A stretch of 64,000 nucleotides of DNA from Allolobophora icterica. Lineage: Eukaryota > Annelida > Clitellata > Crassiclitellata > Lumbricidae. Positions 53,330 to 63,189 of the stretch are shown one piece after another. The notes beneath the pieces are model-generated. The model was not told the origin of the DNA. It was given only the letters and a program-made list of their open reading frames with translations, and did no database searches. Positions within the stretch are counted from its first letter, which is position 1, and each line of letters begins with the position of its first letter. The translations under genes were made by a program, and so were the position numbers. Where the stretch lies: contig OY744604.1 of assembly GCA_963556255.1 (NCBI GenBank), forward strand, positions 74,394,736-74,458,735, written 5' to 3'.

Positions 53330-53470
53330 TCAACTGCGCCGCCCGATAGTTTGTTAATCTCTCGCATATAAGATTAGTAGAGAGCACGCTCCGTAGGCTT
53401 CCGGTTCAAATCTCAAGTCAGCCGTGTCAGCGACCGTTGCGTTATTCTGCTGAAGATATGCAGGTGCCAT
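53330..53470 (+). repeat. Possible tRNA-derived SINE head
   Basis: AGTAGAGAGCACGCTCCGTA (weak A box) and GGTTCAAATCT (good B-box match) are spaced as in a pol III tRNA-like promoter. No cloverleaf with intact acceptor stem was found, so it is not called as a tRNA. Confidence 0.3.
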
Positions 53471-53808
53471 GCTTCCGTACATCAATTCGAGCCATTCGTG
53501 CCTTTTACAGTGTCTTAGGCCTTCCTCTTGGAATAGGCTTCCGCTGCCTAAGCGTGCATTTGCATTAAACTAAGTTCAGCATGAATTTTCAAATCGTCTT
53601 ATTTTTATCAGTTAATTAATGAAGACTATCTAACTATGCGTCACAAAGTACCTCACGGAGGCGCTACATAAAAGCATGCGTGCGACGCCTGTGTGACGTA
53701 CTTACAACACGCTATATTAAGTGACTTTCATACATGCATACATACTGCACACAACCTGCTAATAACAAAAGAATCATCTATCTGATAAAAAAATTAGAAA
53801 ACGCTTAC

Positions 53809-53859
53809 CATTGTTATAAACGGTCAGGTTTGCGTCATACACCCTAATATTCTCGTCAT
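53809..53859 (-). CDS. 51-bp exon (17 codons) following the CUB domain
   Basis: Acceptor GAATTATTCCGCAG and donor GTAAGCG, phase 1 to phase 1. Reads (D)DENIRVYDANLTVYNN(G). It contains a possible N-glycosylation site (NLT). Symmetric phase and strong splice sites support it despite its small size. It follows the CUB exons in transcription order and could be a linker between extracellular modules. Confidence 0.5.
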
Positions 53860-54894
53860 CTGCGGAATAATTCAATCAAAAACAAAGGTCGTTACAGAAA
53901 CCGTTAAGGCAGCCATTAAAAACCCAGGCTATGTTCGGCGACCCTAGTTTCCACCTGATCGCAATTATATCCCTCATAATCTTCACAGTACCTGATAAAA
54001 ACGACAAAAACTTTATATCCCTTATGCTCTATAAAGACAATTATTAGCAACTAACTATTTCATCACTACCCTTTTTTTATTTATATTCATTAACTGTTAT
54101 CTGATTAAATTTTATTGTCACTTGCAATAATAATTGTCTTATAACATTGTGTAATCGCATCGAGTTTGTTTCGTGAGGAACCTTTCAATAAACGAATATT
54201 TGATTTCACTGAGTTCGTTTTTATTACGGAAGAGCAGCCACACATAATAACAGACTGTATGTAATGTGTTTAGGCATCTGAACACTTCTCTAGCGCCTTT
54301 TCAACCATTACAACGGTGCAGCACAAATCATATCATTTAATTTCTGCAACCGCAAGAACAAAGGAAAGGAAACAAAATAAATCAACAAGTACTGGCTACA
54401 CGAGGTACCCAGAAGGTATCAAAGATCCCGTAAAAACAAGGACATCTAAGTAAATACAACGTGATGCAGCCAACCAATTCTTAATATTATTAGACAGAGT
54501 TTTGAGAAGTAGATAATGTTGAGTACCGGTAGCCTAATAGTGTTCGGGAAATAAAGTCTCGATTGTCTTTAACTGGAAGACAGTACTGGTGATTCTGGGT
54601 ACGTAATGTATTGAGCGCAAATGTGACGTTCAAACAAGCGTTTGCAGATGGAAATGAAAAACAAGCATTTAATAACGACAAGAAGGCAGGTGAAAACTGA
54701 ACTCTTTACCTTCATGTAGTGTCCATTGTAAGCTACCAATTGTTTGCCAATGAGCCGAAACTAATTATTTTTCAAACAAACTTTTCAAGAAGGACTAGAC
54801 GTAAGTGAGTTTTCCCACAATCAAAACTATAAATATAGGCCCCTATGTCACAAATTATTTAACAGTTAAATAATATACTCAAAATGATCCTCAC

Positions 54895-55072
54895 CATTCT
54901 GGCCGATTCTGTACTCAATAGTAAACTGTCCACACGACGACGATTTAGACAGGTCTTTGCGGATCAGCTCAATTTGAACGTATTTACATGATCGAAACAG
55001 TATAGGAGATGTACCGCCAGACATACAGTAAGGCTGCGTTAGGATCGAGATTAGTTCTGTGATGCATTCGAA
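54895..55072 (-). CDS. CUB domain exon, C-terminal half
   Basis: 178-bp exon, acceptor TTCTGTTTGCAG, donor GTGAGG. Phase 0 in, phase 1 out. Reading: FECITELISILTQPYCMSGG, TSPILFRSCKYVQIELIRKD, SKSSSCGQFTIEYRIGQN. The C-x3-G-x2-P-x-x-x-R/S...V-x-(I/L)...(G)-F-x-(I/L)-x-Y pattern is the second half of a CUB domain; the common CUB core YD-x-(V/L)-x-(V/I) is poorly matched, so it is divergent. It joins in frame with 55693-55856 to give 342 bp, 114 codons, the normal CUB length. Confidence 0.7.
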
Positions 55073-55692
55073 CTGCAAACAGAATTATAGCACATACTGT
55101 GATACCGGCGACGTTTCTCAGAAATCTGAAGTTAGGAGAGGAGAGATTATCTCGTCTTTCATTCATTCAACAACATCGCCTTTTTATATAGGCTACCAAC
55201 TGATAAGCGCTCGCAGTTCAGCCTAACTACAGCCTCTTAACTTTAGTAGAAAGGATACCGAAGTCTGAACACCAAAAGGTTTCCAATCTGTTTGTTTGCC
55301 TATCTGTCTGTTTATCTACGTGCCTGATATGACTACTTCATCTTTATATTGTTACGAGGACTGATTGAAATAGCAGACTGTAAGAGAGCTGATTGTACTA
55401 AGTTTGGTAGGCAATTTAATCGGACTTAACAGCAAATGTTTTCGACAGCGAACTGACTAATGAAGTGATTGATGAGCTTAATCAAATGAGCGAGGGATGG
55501 AATGAACGAATGAAACGGGTGTATTTATGCATATATCTGGCTAATTATATATCACTTTTTTAGACACTATGGTTATCCATAAGATGTAAATAGATTTTAT
55601 TCAACGATGAAGTTTCACCACGAACGCTTGGTTCAATATTTAGTCATGCACGCTGGTCGAATTCTATAACCAGAATCACTCATTAGACATAC

Positions 55693-55856
55693 CGTTACAA
55701 ATTCTGCTTGGCAAGCTTCCATTGAAAGGTGGAAATTCAAGATGTTGATTGTTACATCTTTTCCACCTGAATTTATGACATAGTCACAGTATTTTTCTTT
55801 GAAACTTGATCTGTATTGGTAATGTATCTGCCCATGATTATCGGTCAATGTCGATT
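55693..55856 (-). CDS. CUB domain exon, N-terminal half
   Basis: 164-bp exon, acceptor TATTTCGTATAG, donor GTATGT. Phase 1 in, phase 0 out. Reading: STLTDNHGQIHYQYRSSF, KEKYCDYVINSGGKDVTI, NILNFHLSMEACQAEFVT. The layout G-x-I...Y...C-x-(W/Y)-x-I-x-x-(G)-G-x-x-(V)-x-(I/L)-x-(I/L)-x-x-F-x-(L)-x-x-x-x-C matches CUB, including the conserved Cys pair. The domain is bounded by phase 1 introns, like the SRCR domains here. CUB domains mediate extracellular binding; no protease or other catalytic domain was seen nearby. Confidence 0.72.
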
Positions 55857-56125
55857 CTATACGAAATATAAAGACACCAAAGCAAAATTTCTTTAGCATG
55901 CCTAGCATGTGCTTAGACCTTGTAAAATCGGTCTAAATTCTGCATGCATCTTTTGGAGTTCTACTGAATTTCTGCGAAGGATTACGATTTTTGCAACGGC
56001 TTAGCGTAAATCGCCTCAGTTGGAGCCTTGTGCATTCTGTGGAATTCATTGGTTTAGATAAGATTAGATCGGATTAGATAGATTAAAATTAATAAGATCC
56101 AAATATATATAATCTACTGTGCTCA

Positions 56126-56404
56126 CAGGCCCGCATTAAGGGGGGTGCTAATGGTGCTGCAACACCCGGGCCCGCAGATTTTGGGGTCCGCATTTTCGGA
56201 AGTACATAACAAATTTTTAATGTAAGAACAAATTCCCAAAAAAAGGTCATCAAAAATTTCCAAAAAAGATCATCAAAGTTTGTGTAAGAAGAATTCCCCC
56301 CAAAAGGGTCATCAAAAATTTCTAAAAAAAGGTCATCAAATTTTTATGTGATGAAATTTGCCAGTCACAGCACCCGGACCCGCACTAGTCTTAACGCGGC
56401 CCTA
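56126..56404. mobile_element. hAT-type miniature element with internal ~30-bp repeats
   Basis: It begins CAGGCCCGCATTAAG and ends CTTAACGCGGCCCTA; flanks TGTGCTCA (56118-56125) and TTTGCTCA (56405-56412) match at 7 of 8. The inside holds four diverged copies of AAAA(A)GGTCATCAAA. Non-coding. Confidence 0.72.
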
Positions 56405-56899
56405 TTTGCTCATGTTCTGTGTGTCTACCTGTCTTCATTTTCATGTAGCAAGGAGCTTTACTGCTGTCTAGCCACTCCCTCACTGAGTCCTGCTACATAA
56501 AATCTGCTTCCAAGCATTTCTTTGTGGTTAGTTTCAGTTTGATTCTTACTCCATCAAAAACCAGTTTAGATCTGTCTTAGAGAATGCTCGGCACATTAAA
56601 ACACTGCTTTTCCACCTCTTATTGACTAGTACGAAGTCTATCATATCTCTTGTTTTACCATCTGGTGACTTCCATGTCCACTTTCTGTTCACCTTTCTCT
56701 TAGAAAGCGCAGTGTTCATTATTATGAGATTGTTATTCAGACAGAAATTTTGCTGTCTCTCTCCTTTTTCTTTCTCTCTTCAGAATTCGAATTTTTCGGG
56801 GCTCCTCTCCATGTCTTTCAGTCGTCCTCGACATTTGCATTGCAATCTCCCAAAACAATGCATCTAAGCTCCAGTCCATACTTGATGCTTCTACCCCCT

Positions 56900-57175
56900 C
56901 TTAGGGGAATCATGAAGTTTGCCTATATCTCTTCCTACATCCGAGACTCCCTTTACTGGCCTCCCATTCACCAACGCATCCAATTTAAGGTCCTTTCCAT
57001 CATGCGTAACTGTCTTTTTGGCTCAGCACCGCTGTATCTCAGGGCTTACTGCACTCCGGTTTCCAGTTTGCCTGGTCGGTCTCTCTCCGGACATCTGCCC
57101 GTGCACTTGGTTGTTCCTCGGATGCGCACTACTACGGCCCAGTCTCGTAGTGCTTGCGGTATCAATATAAATAGG
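56900..57175 (+). pseudogene. LINE C-terminal fragment
   Basis: Plus strand: KFAYISSYIRDSLYWPPI, HQRIQFKVLSIMRNCLFG, SAPLYLRAYC, then PRMRTTTAQSRSACGI. It is similar to the C-terminal segments at 28.3 and 43.1 kb. 5'-truncated and decayed. Confidence 0.8.
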
Positions 57176-57319
57176 TAAATAAATATGAAAAGAGAGTAAA
57201 TTTAGTAAATTATATTATATTCTCCAGAATAGAACTTTGGTAAAAGAAATTTTAAGTAAATCAGAATAAATTAATAATTCCGCATTCACATCCCATAGTG
57301 CATAAACGCACCATAATTA

Positions 57320-58614
57320 CAGGCTTGGACTGGCCCACCGGGACACCGGGAAATTCCCGGTGGGCCGGTCGCCTAGGCTTGGACTGGGTCGGCCGCCCAA
57401 AAATATGAATAAAAATATTATGATATTTGAGTTCTAATTCTTAATTCTAGTGTCATTTAATTATGAAATATTGGCAGTGCATAGGCCCTAGTTGTTATCA
57501 AGAAGCTTGCACAGCCACGTGAAACGTGCGGCTATGTGCCAATATTCACCTTAACTTACCGTTGATTATAGCGCATGCAATAAAGAAACACTGAAGTTAC
57601 ATCGATTTCTTGTACATAGGCATGCTACAATTATGTTTTCATGATATTTCTGAATCAAACAAATTTAACAATGATCTCCGGTACAGAACGAAAACGCTCC
57701 TGGGTTTCTTGACAAGTTTTGAATTTATTTTGACAGTGCAATTGATTTGAAAGTGTTTGAGCAGTGAACACACAACTCCGTTGGGCCCTATCTCAATATT
57801 TGCAAAGAAACGGCATGGACATCCTACGAGTCTATAGATGGCTCAAGAAACTTTTAACGAATTAAGCCAAATACATCGAACTTTTAAAGTAATTTTGAAG
57901 CCTCTACAAATTTTTCAGAACTTGCTAACAGTGAACTAGGAAAAAGAAATCTCGATATTGATGTTGAGACTGCTTTGAAACAGAAAAGAATTAGACCAAG
58001 AAATAGCCAGGAAAATCTGCTAATGTCAAGCCAATGAAACTGCTAAAGATAAATTTCAAGTAAATATTCACAAAATGGTAATGGATCAAATTATTAGTAG
58101 GCCCCTAGCCTATAGTTTGAAACAGAGATTCTCTGAGCACGGTAGGCCCCTAATCATGATGCCGATTTGTAATTATCTTGATGCTGATTTGTAATTATCT
58201 TGTTTAGATCCAAACAATTTTTCAGAAATTTTTATAACGATTCCCAGTGAAGTTGTGTCTACTAATTCTATATAGATGTTAAGTTTTTGAAATAAACTAA
58301 GCTGTGCACATTGCACTATATAATGTAACAGTTGGTTCCACACATAATTACAAAGATACGACAGATAAGAAATTATAACGCATAGGTGCTAATTTCTTAA
58401 TCTCTTAATATTCATTTACCAATATTATGTCATTTGGCCCATTAATAACCAAAAGTCCCCCATTTAACGTTAAATGTTACAAAAAGCATTGGCAGGCACC
58501 ACTCAGGCCCCATCTCCTGAAAGGTTTCGTCACTTTCGTGCCTTCGGCACTCGATAATGTGGGCCGCCCATGAGCAAATTTCCCGGGCCGCTTTTGCAGG
58601 CCAGTCCAACCCTG
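57320..58614. mobile_element. hAT transposon, internally deleted
   Basis: It starts CAGGCTTGGACTGGCC and ends GGCCAGTCCAACCCTG, with a perfect 8-bp duplication CATAATTA (57312-57319 and 58615-58622). Inside, the plus strand has scraps such as ALSQYLQRNGMDILRVYRWL (about 57786-57845), resembling the DUF4371/ZMYM-type hAT transposase region near the C-terminus. No complete transposase remains. 1295 bp. Confidence 0.85.
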
Positions 58615-58712
58615 CATAATTATACATCATAACACCAAAGTAAATATGAACGTACATGCGTGCATGAATGTATTAATAATGTAGGCCCTATGCTTGTTTA
58701 CATGTATCATAG

Positions 58713-58966
58713 CAGTGCTTTTTTTCTAGAAAAACAGGTTCCGGAACGGAAAAATTATGGGCGGGCTAAAATCCCGAGAAAACTGATTTCAGGGTTGGGT
58801 GGGTCTCAATAAACACTGAAAACAGTTCAAAAACAGTTCAAAACACTGAAATTAAATTTAAAAAACTAAATTATTGTTTTTATTATTAAAATAAATAAAT
58901 TATTTTTTAGTAGCTAAAAAAGGTGCCGGAACGCCGTTCCGGCGCGTTCCGGCTGAAAAAGCACTG
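58713..58966. mobile_element. Miniature element with CAGTGCTTTTT ends
   Basis: It starts CAGTGCTTTTTTTCT and ends GAAAAAGCACTG, with inner inverted GGTTCCGGAACGG / CCGTTCCGGCGCG. The terminus is of hAT type, but flanks (TATCATAG and CATGTATG) do not give a clean 8-bp duplication. Confidence 0.65.
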
Positions 58967-59159
58967 CATGTATGTATTATTTTCAGGCATTTATTAAGCA
59001 CCACATTTATTGACCGAGTCTAATTTGATGGGGTTTAGTAATTGTGTGTGAAGAACTTCCCCACATCCTTACGCAGTAGCTTCCTCAGTGGAAGCTTGAA
59101 CAAGTATTATAGTACAAGAGGAGTTACAAGACGAGCGCCCTTATCAATCGTCTACCGTG

Positions 59160-59760
59160 CCCAACAAATAACATAACATAACTTTTATTGATCCCAAATC
59201 AAACATCTGCATGATACAACGTCAATTTTGTAATAGGTCGGGATGCAAAGGGAGGAACAAAACAGACCGAGGTCCGCTAAGATAGCCTATCCCCCGTGCA
59301 CCATGAAGCGTATGATGGAGGCTAACTAACATACAATTTAAGTATGTTGCGTAAGGAGATGTACACTGTATAGTCAGTAATTATAAACTTAACTAAATAA
59401 GCCACGCAACTAATATTAGATAAAACATTTTTATCTATATTTAGGTCAGAAGATATGCACGCAGGAGCTTATAGAAAGCGTTGAGATTGTAAGCACTAAG
59501 AATATCGATTGGGGGTCGTTCCAAATAGTTGGACAATTTCCGAGTATTTGTTCGGGCAAAACTAGCTCTGCAGTCACCAGCCGTTCTAGTGTAATATGAG
59601 TGAACATGTGAGGTCATGTCAAAGTAGTTGGTAAATGCCTCTGGTAACAAATTGTGATTATAGCGAAACCTAAATGTTCCAACTTGTCCTATTCTAATAT
59701 ACACATATATTGTGTAGTTATGGATGTAGGTATCGGGAAGCTTTTATTGTGTCTATTATA
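59160..59760 (-). pseudogene. LINE C-terminal fragment with TTATG tail
   Basis: Minus strand: FRYNHNLLPEAFTNYFDM, TSHVHSYYTRTAGDCRAS and FARTNTRKLSNYL, the typical HN-x-LLP-x-x-F-x-x-(Y)F...H-x-YNTR end of a LINE ORF2, then a 3' tail with AATAAAAG(TTATG)2-3 at about 59165-59195. It is the same type of C-terminus as at 39.9-40.1 kb. Confidence 0.82.
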
Positions 59761-59877
59761 AGGTCCTCTAAAAAGCGCTGTAAGTCTTATGCCTTAGCGA
59801 TCTAAACAGGTGCGCCCTTCCATTGCGTGTATAACGGTACCCTAAAGCTATAATTATAGCTATGTATATTCACTTAC

Positions 59878-59958
59878 TGCAGGAAGTTGAGTTCTGTGCC
59901 ACCCCTTCGGTTTTGCTGCTCCTTGTTGAATTGCACTCATGACTACCTGCTTCCACTG
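59878..59958 (-). CDS. 81-bp exon (27 codons) after the signal-peptide exon
   Basis: Acceptor TACTATCCATAG and a perfect donor GTAAGTG, phase 1 to phase 1. Reads (A)VEAGSHECNSTRSSKTEGVA, QNSTSC. It contains two N-x-S/T sites and a Cys pair. A second frame is also open through it (QWKQVVMSAIQQG...), so the frame is chosen by phase agreement with the signal-peptide exon. It is loosely like the 72-bp exons at 51 kb. Confidence 0.5.
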
Positions 59959-60236
59959 CTATGGATAGTAAGAAAATCGTGTATGTTACAATAATCCAGA
60001 TAACTGTAATAATTTATTGTTTTCTTATTATGATAAAAACGTCAAAATAACTTAGACATTAAGAACAAGTTGTTGAATACAGTGAATGAGCGCTAAAACG
60101 TTTTATACAGAGCGACCTAGCCCAATGCAATTAGGCCTACTCTGCGCAATGCTCTTTCGATGGTTAATTTTGTACATTTTCATACAGGAACGGTTCAACA
60201 AGTCAACATTCCATCCATTAACCGCATGAATTGAAG

Positions 60237-60440
60237 TAAAATATACATACAGCTCAATGCAAGTTTAATCAATCCCATAGACCAACTTATTTATACGATT
60301 AAAAATTCAAAAACAAGTTGAATCCTGAGTTGTTTATTGGATTTATGTGTCGGTTTCCTGGCTTTCTCAATTGCTGATCTGATAAATCTGTTGTCTCCTG
60401 TCCCTTCTGCTGCTTCTCTGATATTCTTCAGATCTTGTCT
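60237..60440 (-). other. Conserved block, copy 1 (possible exon or promoter)
   Basis: Paralogous to 52060-52265: both share TACAGCTCAATGCAAG and a segment that on the minus strand reads AIEKAR...KPT-x-KS. Here the minus strand reads NIREAAEGTGDNRFIRSAIEK, continues in frame and ends at TAA near 60293. A TATAAATAAG on the minus strand lies next to the stop. It is either an alternative terminal exon or a conserved regulatory region of a duplicated gene. Confidence 0.35.
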
Positions 60441-60644
60441 AAAATTCTACCACTTACGTATTGCCTATTTACCACAACCTGTAGGCCTTATTGCGGTCTC
60501 TGGAGTTTTGTTAGACCACACAGCAGCGCTTAGCCATAACCTGACTATTCTAGGCCTGGAACTTTGAGTACTCAATGTCCTAGATGCGGCACTACTATTC
60601 GACTAGCGGTTTTAAAAATTGTTTTATTGATCTTCTGTTCTTAC

Positions 60645-60714
60645 CTGGAGTTACCTGGGCTTCCATTACATTGAATGTCTGCGCAATTACCAGTATCGCC
60701 AACAGAAGAACCAT
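60645..60714 (-). CDS. Signal-peptide first coding exon
   Basis: The minus strand starts at ATG (60714) and reads MVLLLAILVIAQTFNVMEAQ VTP(G), a short hydrophobic core followed by a plausible cleavage point near MEA-Q. The donor is GTAAGAAC, phase 1. An alternative donor five codons' length earlier (CAG|GTAACT) would be phase 0. The preferred donor matches all downstream phase-1 exons (59.9 kb, CUB). The protein would enter the secretory pathway. An upstream in-frame ATG exists, but the hydrophobic core begins at this one. Promoter not identified. Confidence 0.6.
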
Positions 60715-60799
60715 CGTACTGTGTTCACGATCTATCTGAATAACATGCACAGACAATATTCCTGTACAGAATTGAATCCATAAAAACATTTATTGAAAC

Positions 60800-62200
60800 C
60801 CACAGTTGTAGGCCCTCAGCTCAAAACTTACTCGCAGCTATAACTTTGACCCGATTCCCATTAAAACGTAAATTCAGCCAATTTTTTCGGCTGGTCCAGA
60901 CCCAGGCCTCAATAAAAGAGGAGGGCGAAATTTATCATATTTATTATAAAACAACGTCGTTACACAACAAATATTACTATGCACTAAGTCTTGAAAGCCT
61001 GCTGTCTACGTTAAAGTAATGCCAACTGCCGCAGTCTTCACTGTAAAATTTATGCTCCGGGAACCATCTTAACCTCTGCAGACATTCTGTCAGTTATTTC
61101 AACGTAAACTAGAACGTGAACTTCTATATACATTAAGCATCTGCATAATGTATATAGAAGTTCGTAAGTACATCGACCGGTACAGTAATAAACCCACGCA
61201 GCCTTCAAGCGACAGATGAAAGACTACAAAAGCAGTGTCCTCATTGATATTGTTACGTTGATCTTAGTAACATAGGGAAACAACTGCTGCAAACGATATG
61301 TAGTCTTACATGACATTGTCTGAAATTCGCCATTTAACTCCTTAGTATAATATTATTTTGCCTGCATGGCTGAACTGACCAGCGTTTGGAAATTGTTTTG
61401 CTGGGATTATCTTCTCTCACATACACGATTTCTAATACGTTACCATTACCAATCTTTCTTATTAGTGAAAATAAAACGATGCGTAGATCTACTTAATGAG
61501 AACGAGAGAATTATTAAGTAAGTGAGTCTTATATCTACTCACCAGAGTTTCCTCAACCAGTAACGTAAGCAGCAGGCACTACTCACAGATTGACGTTGTG
61601 TTTTGTTATGACTATTTCTTGAATCCGTTGTAAACCAGCCTCACGCCTACGCTCCGCTGCCGAGAGACATTTCGTGACACTTGCATCCACCGCTCTCAAC
61701 AGCTTCGTCAGTAAACGTCAAGCCATGCGGGCAATGTCTTCGACACCTAGCGACTCTCGAGGATTCCCTCGCAACCCGACAGCAATTAACGTTTCACTGT
61801 GGCCCCCGGTAAGTCGCTAAAGTGACAAGTCTGTCCCTGTGTCGAAGAATACGATCTTGATTTACCTTAAAACATTAGGCAAAATAAAACAAACTAATAA
61901 GATTGCTTACTTAAGCTTATAACATAGTTTTGAAAAGAAAATCTTATCGAGTAGCGCTGTGGTATATTTCGACGTTGACATATCAACCATGAAGGCTTCA
62001 AAGTGATGACACCTTCCTCAAATTATCATGCCCTTCGCTCAATATGATTGCAATTTTCAATTTTCGTGCATAACATACGGAATCGATATACAAATGTGAT
62101 AATTTCTATAAAATATTAATTTCAGGACTGCAGGTCTATGAAATTTCCAAATCATTTTTTAAAAATTACCACAAACTTAAGTTAAGCATCGCTGCCATTT
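60800..62200. other. No gene recognised; one perfect 18-bp hairpin
   Basis: At 61118-61163 GAACTTCTATATACATTA pairs perfectly with its reverse complement around a 10-base loop (AGCATCTGCA, which can extend the stem by GCA/TGC). The region 61620-61810 is less AT-rich and could hold an exon or promoter of an upstream gene, but no motif supports it. Confidence 0.4.
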
Positions 62201-62295
62201 CAGCTGAAGCTTAATGGTAATTAGAGCTAAAGCGAGCGATGCTTTTGATGGAAACTTTCAAAGAAAACGATGCTCGTAGAGAGAGCGGGAGAGCC

Positions 62296-62336
<41 letters not shown>

Positions 62337-62352
62337 GGCAGACAGAGACAGA
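62296..62352. repeat. (CAGA)n microsatellite
   Basis: About 12 CAGA units. Frames reading through it are artefacts. Confidence 0.92.
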
Positions 62353-62359
62353 CATAGCC

Positions 62360-63090
62360 TCGTTATGCTGCAAGTCCACAGTGTAGCAAATATTATAATG
62401 AACAGTATTTTCTATGCTCAAACTTCATTTCTTTTCTTTGTGGTGGTGCTGTACGAGAAGCTCTTTACTGAAACACAAGTTTCAAACCATGATTTTCAGA
62501 GGCGGTGTTCTAGCACATCACTGTTTCTTTCACTTATCTGCATACTCACTCTTCTTGATCCAATAATATCGCATGTGTAACTGCTTTCCATTGACAGGCA
62601 TAATTTACGTTAGAGAAACTAAGTATCCATAACTGAAGATTTGTCTGCGAGTCAGGCCATTTCGCTAGAAACTGGTCATATTGATTCTTCATTCCTTAAT
62701 GAAAGTTGATGATTCATAGTCCTATAGACGTTTTGTCCGTTGTGAAGGAAATAATAACTTTTTTTGTATAACATAAGATTTGGAGAAACCGATAAAAGTT
62801 CTATTGACTTCTATGTATAGGCCTATTTAACGTGTTGCTTGTATTTTAATTTTGCGTTCAATATACTTACTTATGCCATTTTGATTTGTTATATCAAGTG
62901 TTCAGTTCTTCATTACTACAATAGTAGAGTAAGTTTTGAGTTCATAGTTTACTAACGCCGAAAATTTCAAGTAAATGTTTCAAAAGCAGTGGTACATAAT
63001 TTTGCGTATTTATGAGTTCGCAAAAGACGGTCATGACAGAAACAGAGACAGAGACAGAAACAGCTATAACTTCTTAGTTAAGCAGGCATA
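62360..63090. other. No gene recognised
   Basis: AT-rich sequence with short frames only; presumably downstream of the exon-like sequence at 63.1 kb. Confidence 0.35.
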
Positions 63091-63094
63091 CGAA

Positions 63095-63181
63095 CTATAT
63101 TTTGACTGAGAAGTTGGTGATCAGGACAATGGCTGAGCACCTCATAATCATTGTGAAACTTTTTCAGTTTTTCCTCAAAGC
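63095..63181 (-). pseudogene. Relative of the stop-containing exon at 43.7 kb
   Basis: The minus strand reads FEEKLKKFHNDYEVLSHC, ...LLSQNI*. LKK and NDYE are shared with 43718-43802 with only synonymous codon differences. After the Glu codon a 7-base deletion relative to the other copy changes frame, so GGPQPP is lost. The splice acceptor (TTATCCAG) is weaker. Either a decayed exon or a diverged terminal exon of a neighbouring paralogue. Confidence 0.4.
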
Positions 63182-63189
63182 CTGGATAA

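Noticed and set aside
53330..53470. Possible tRNA gene
   Set aside because: Only a good B-box-like segment is present; no acceptor stem or anticodon arm could be folded, so it is listed only as a possible SINE head.
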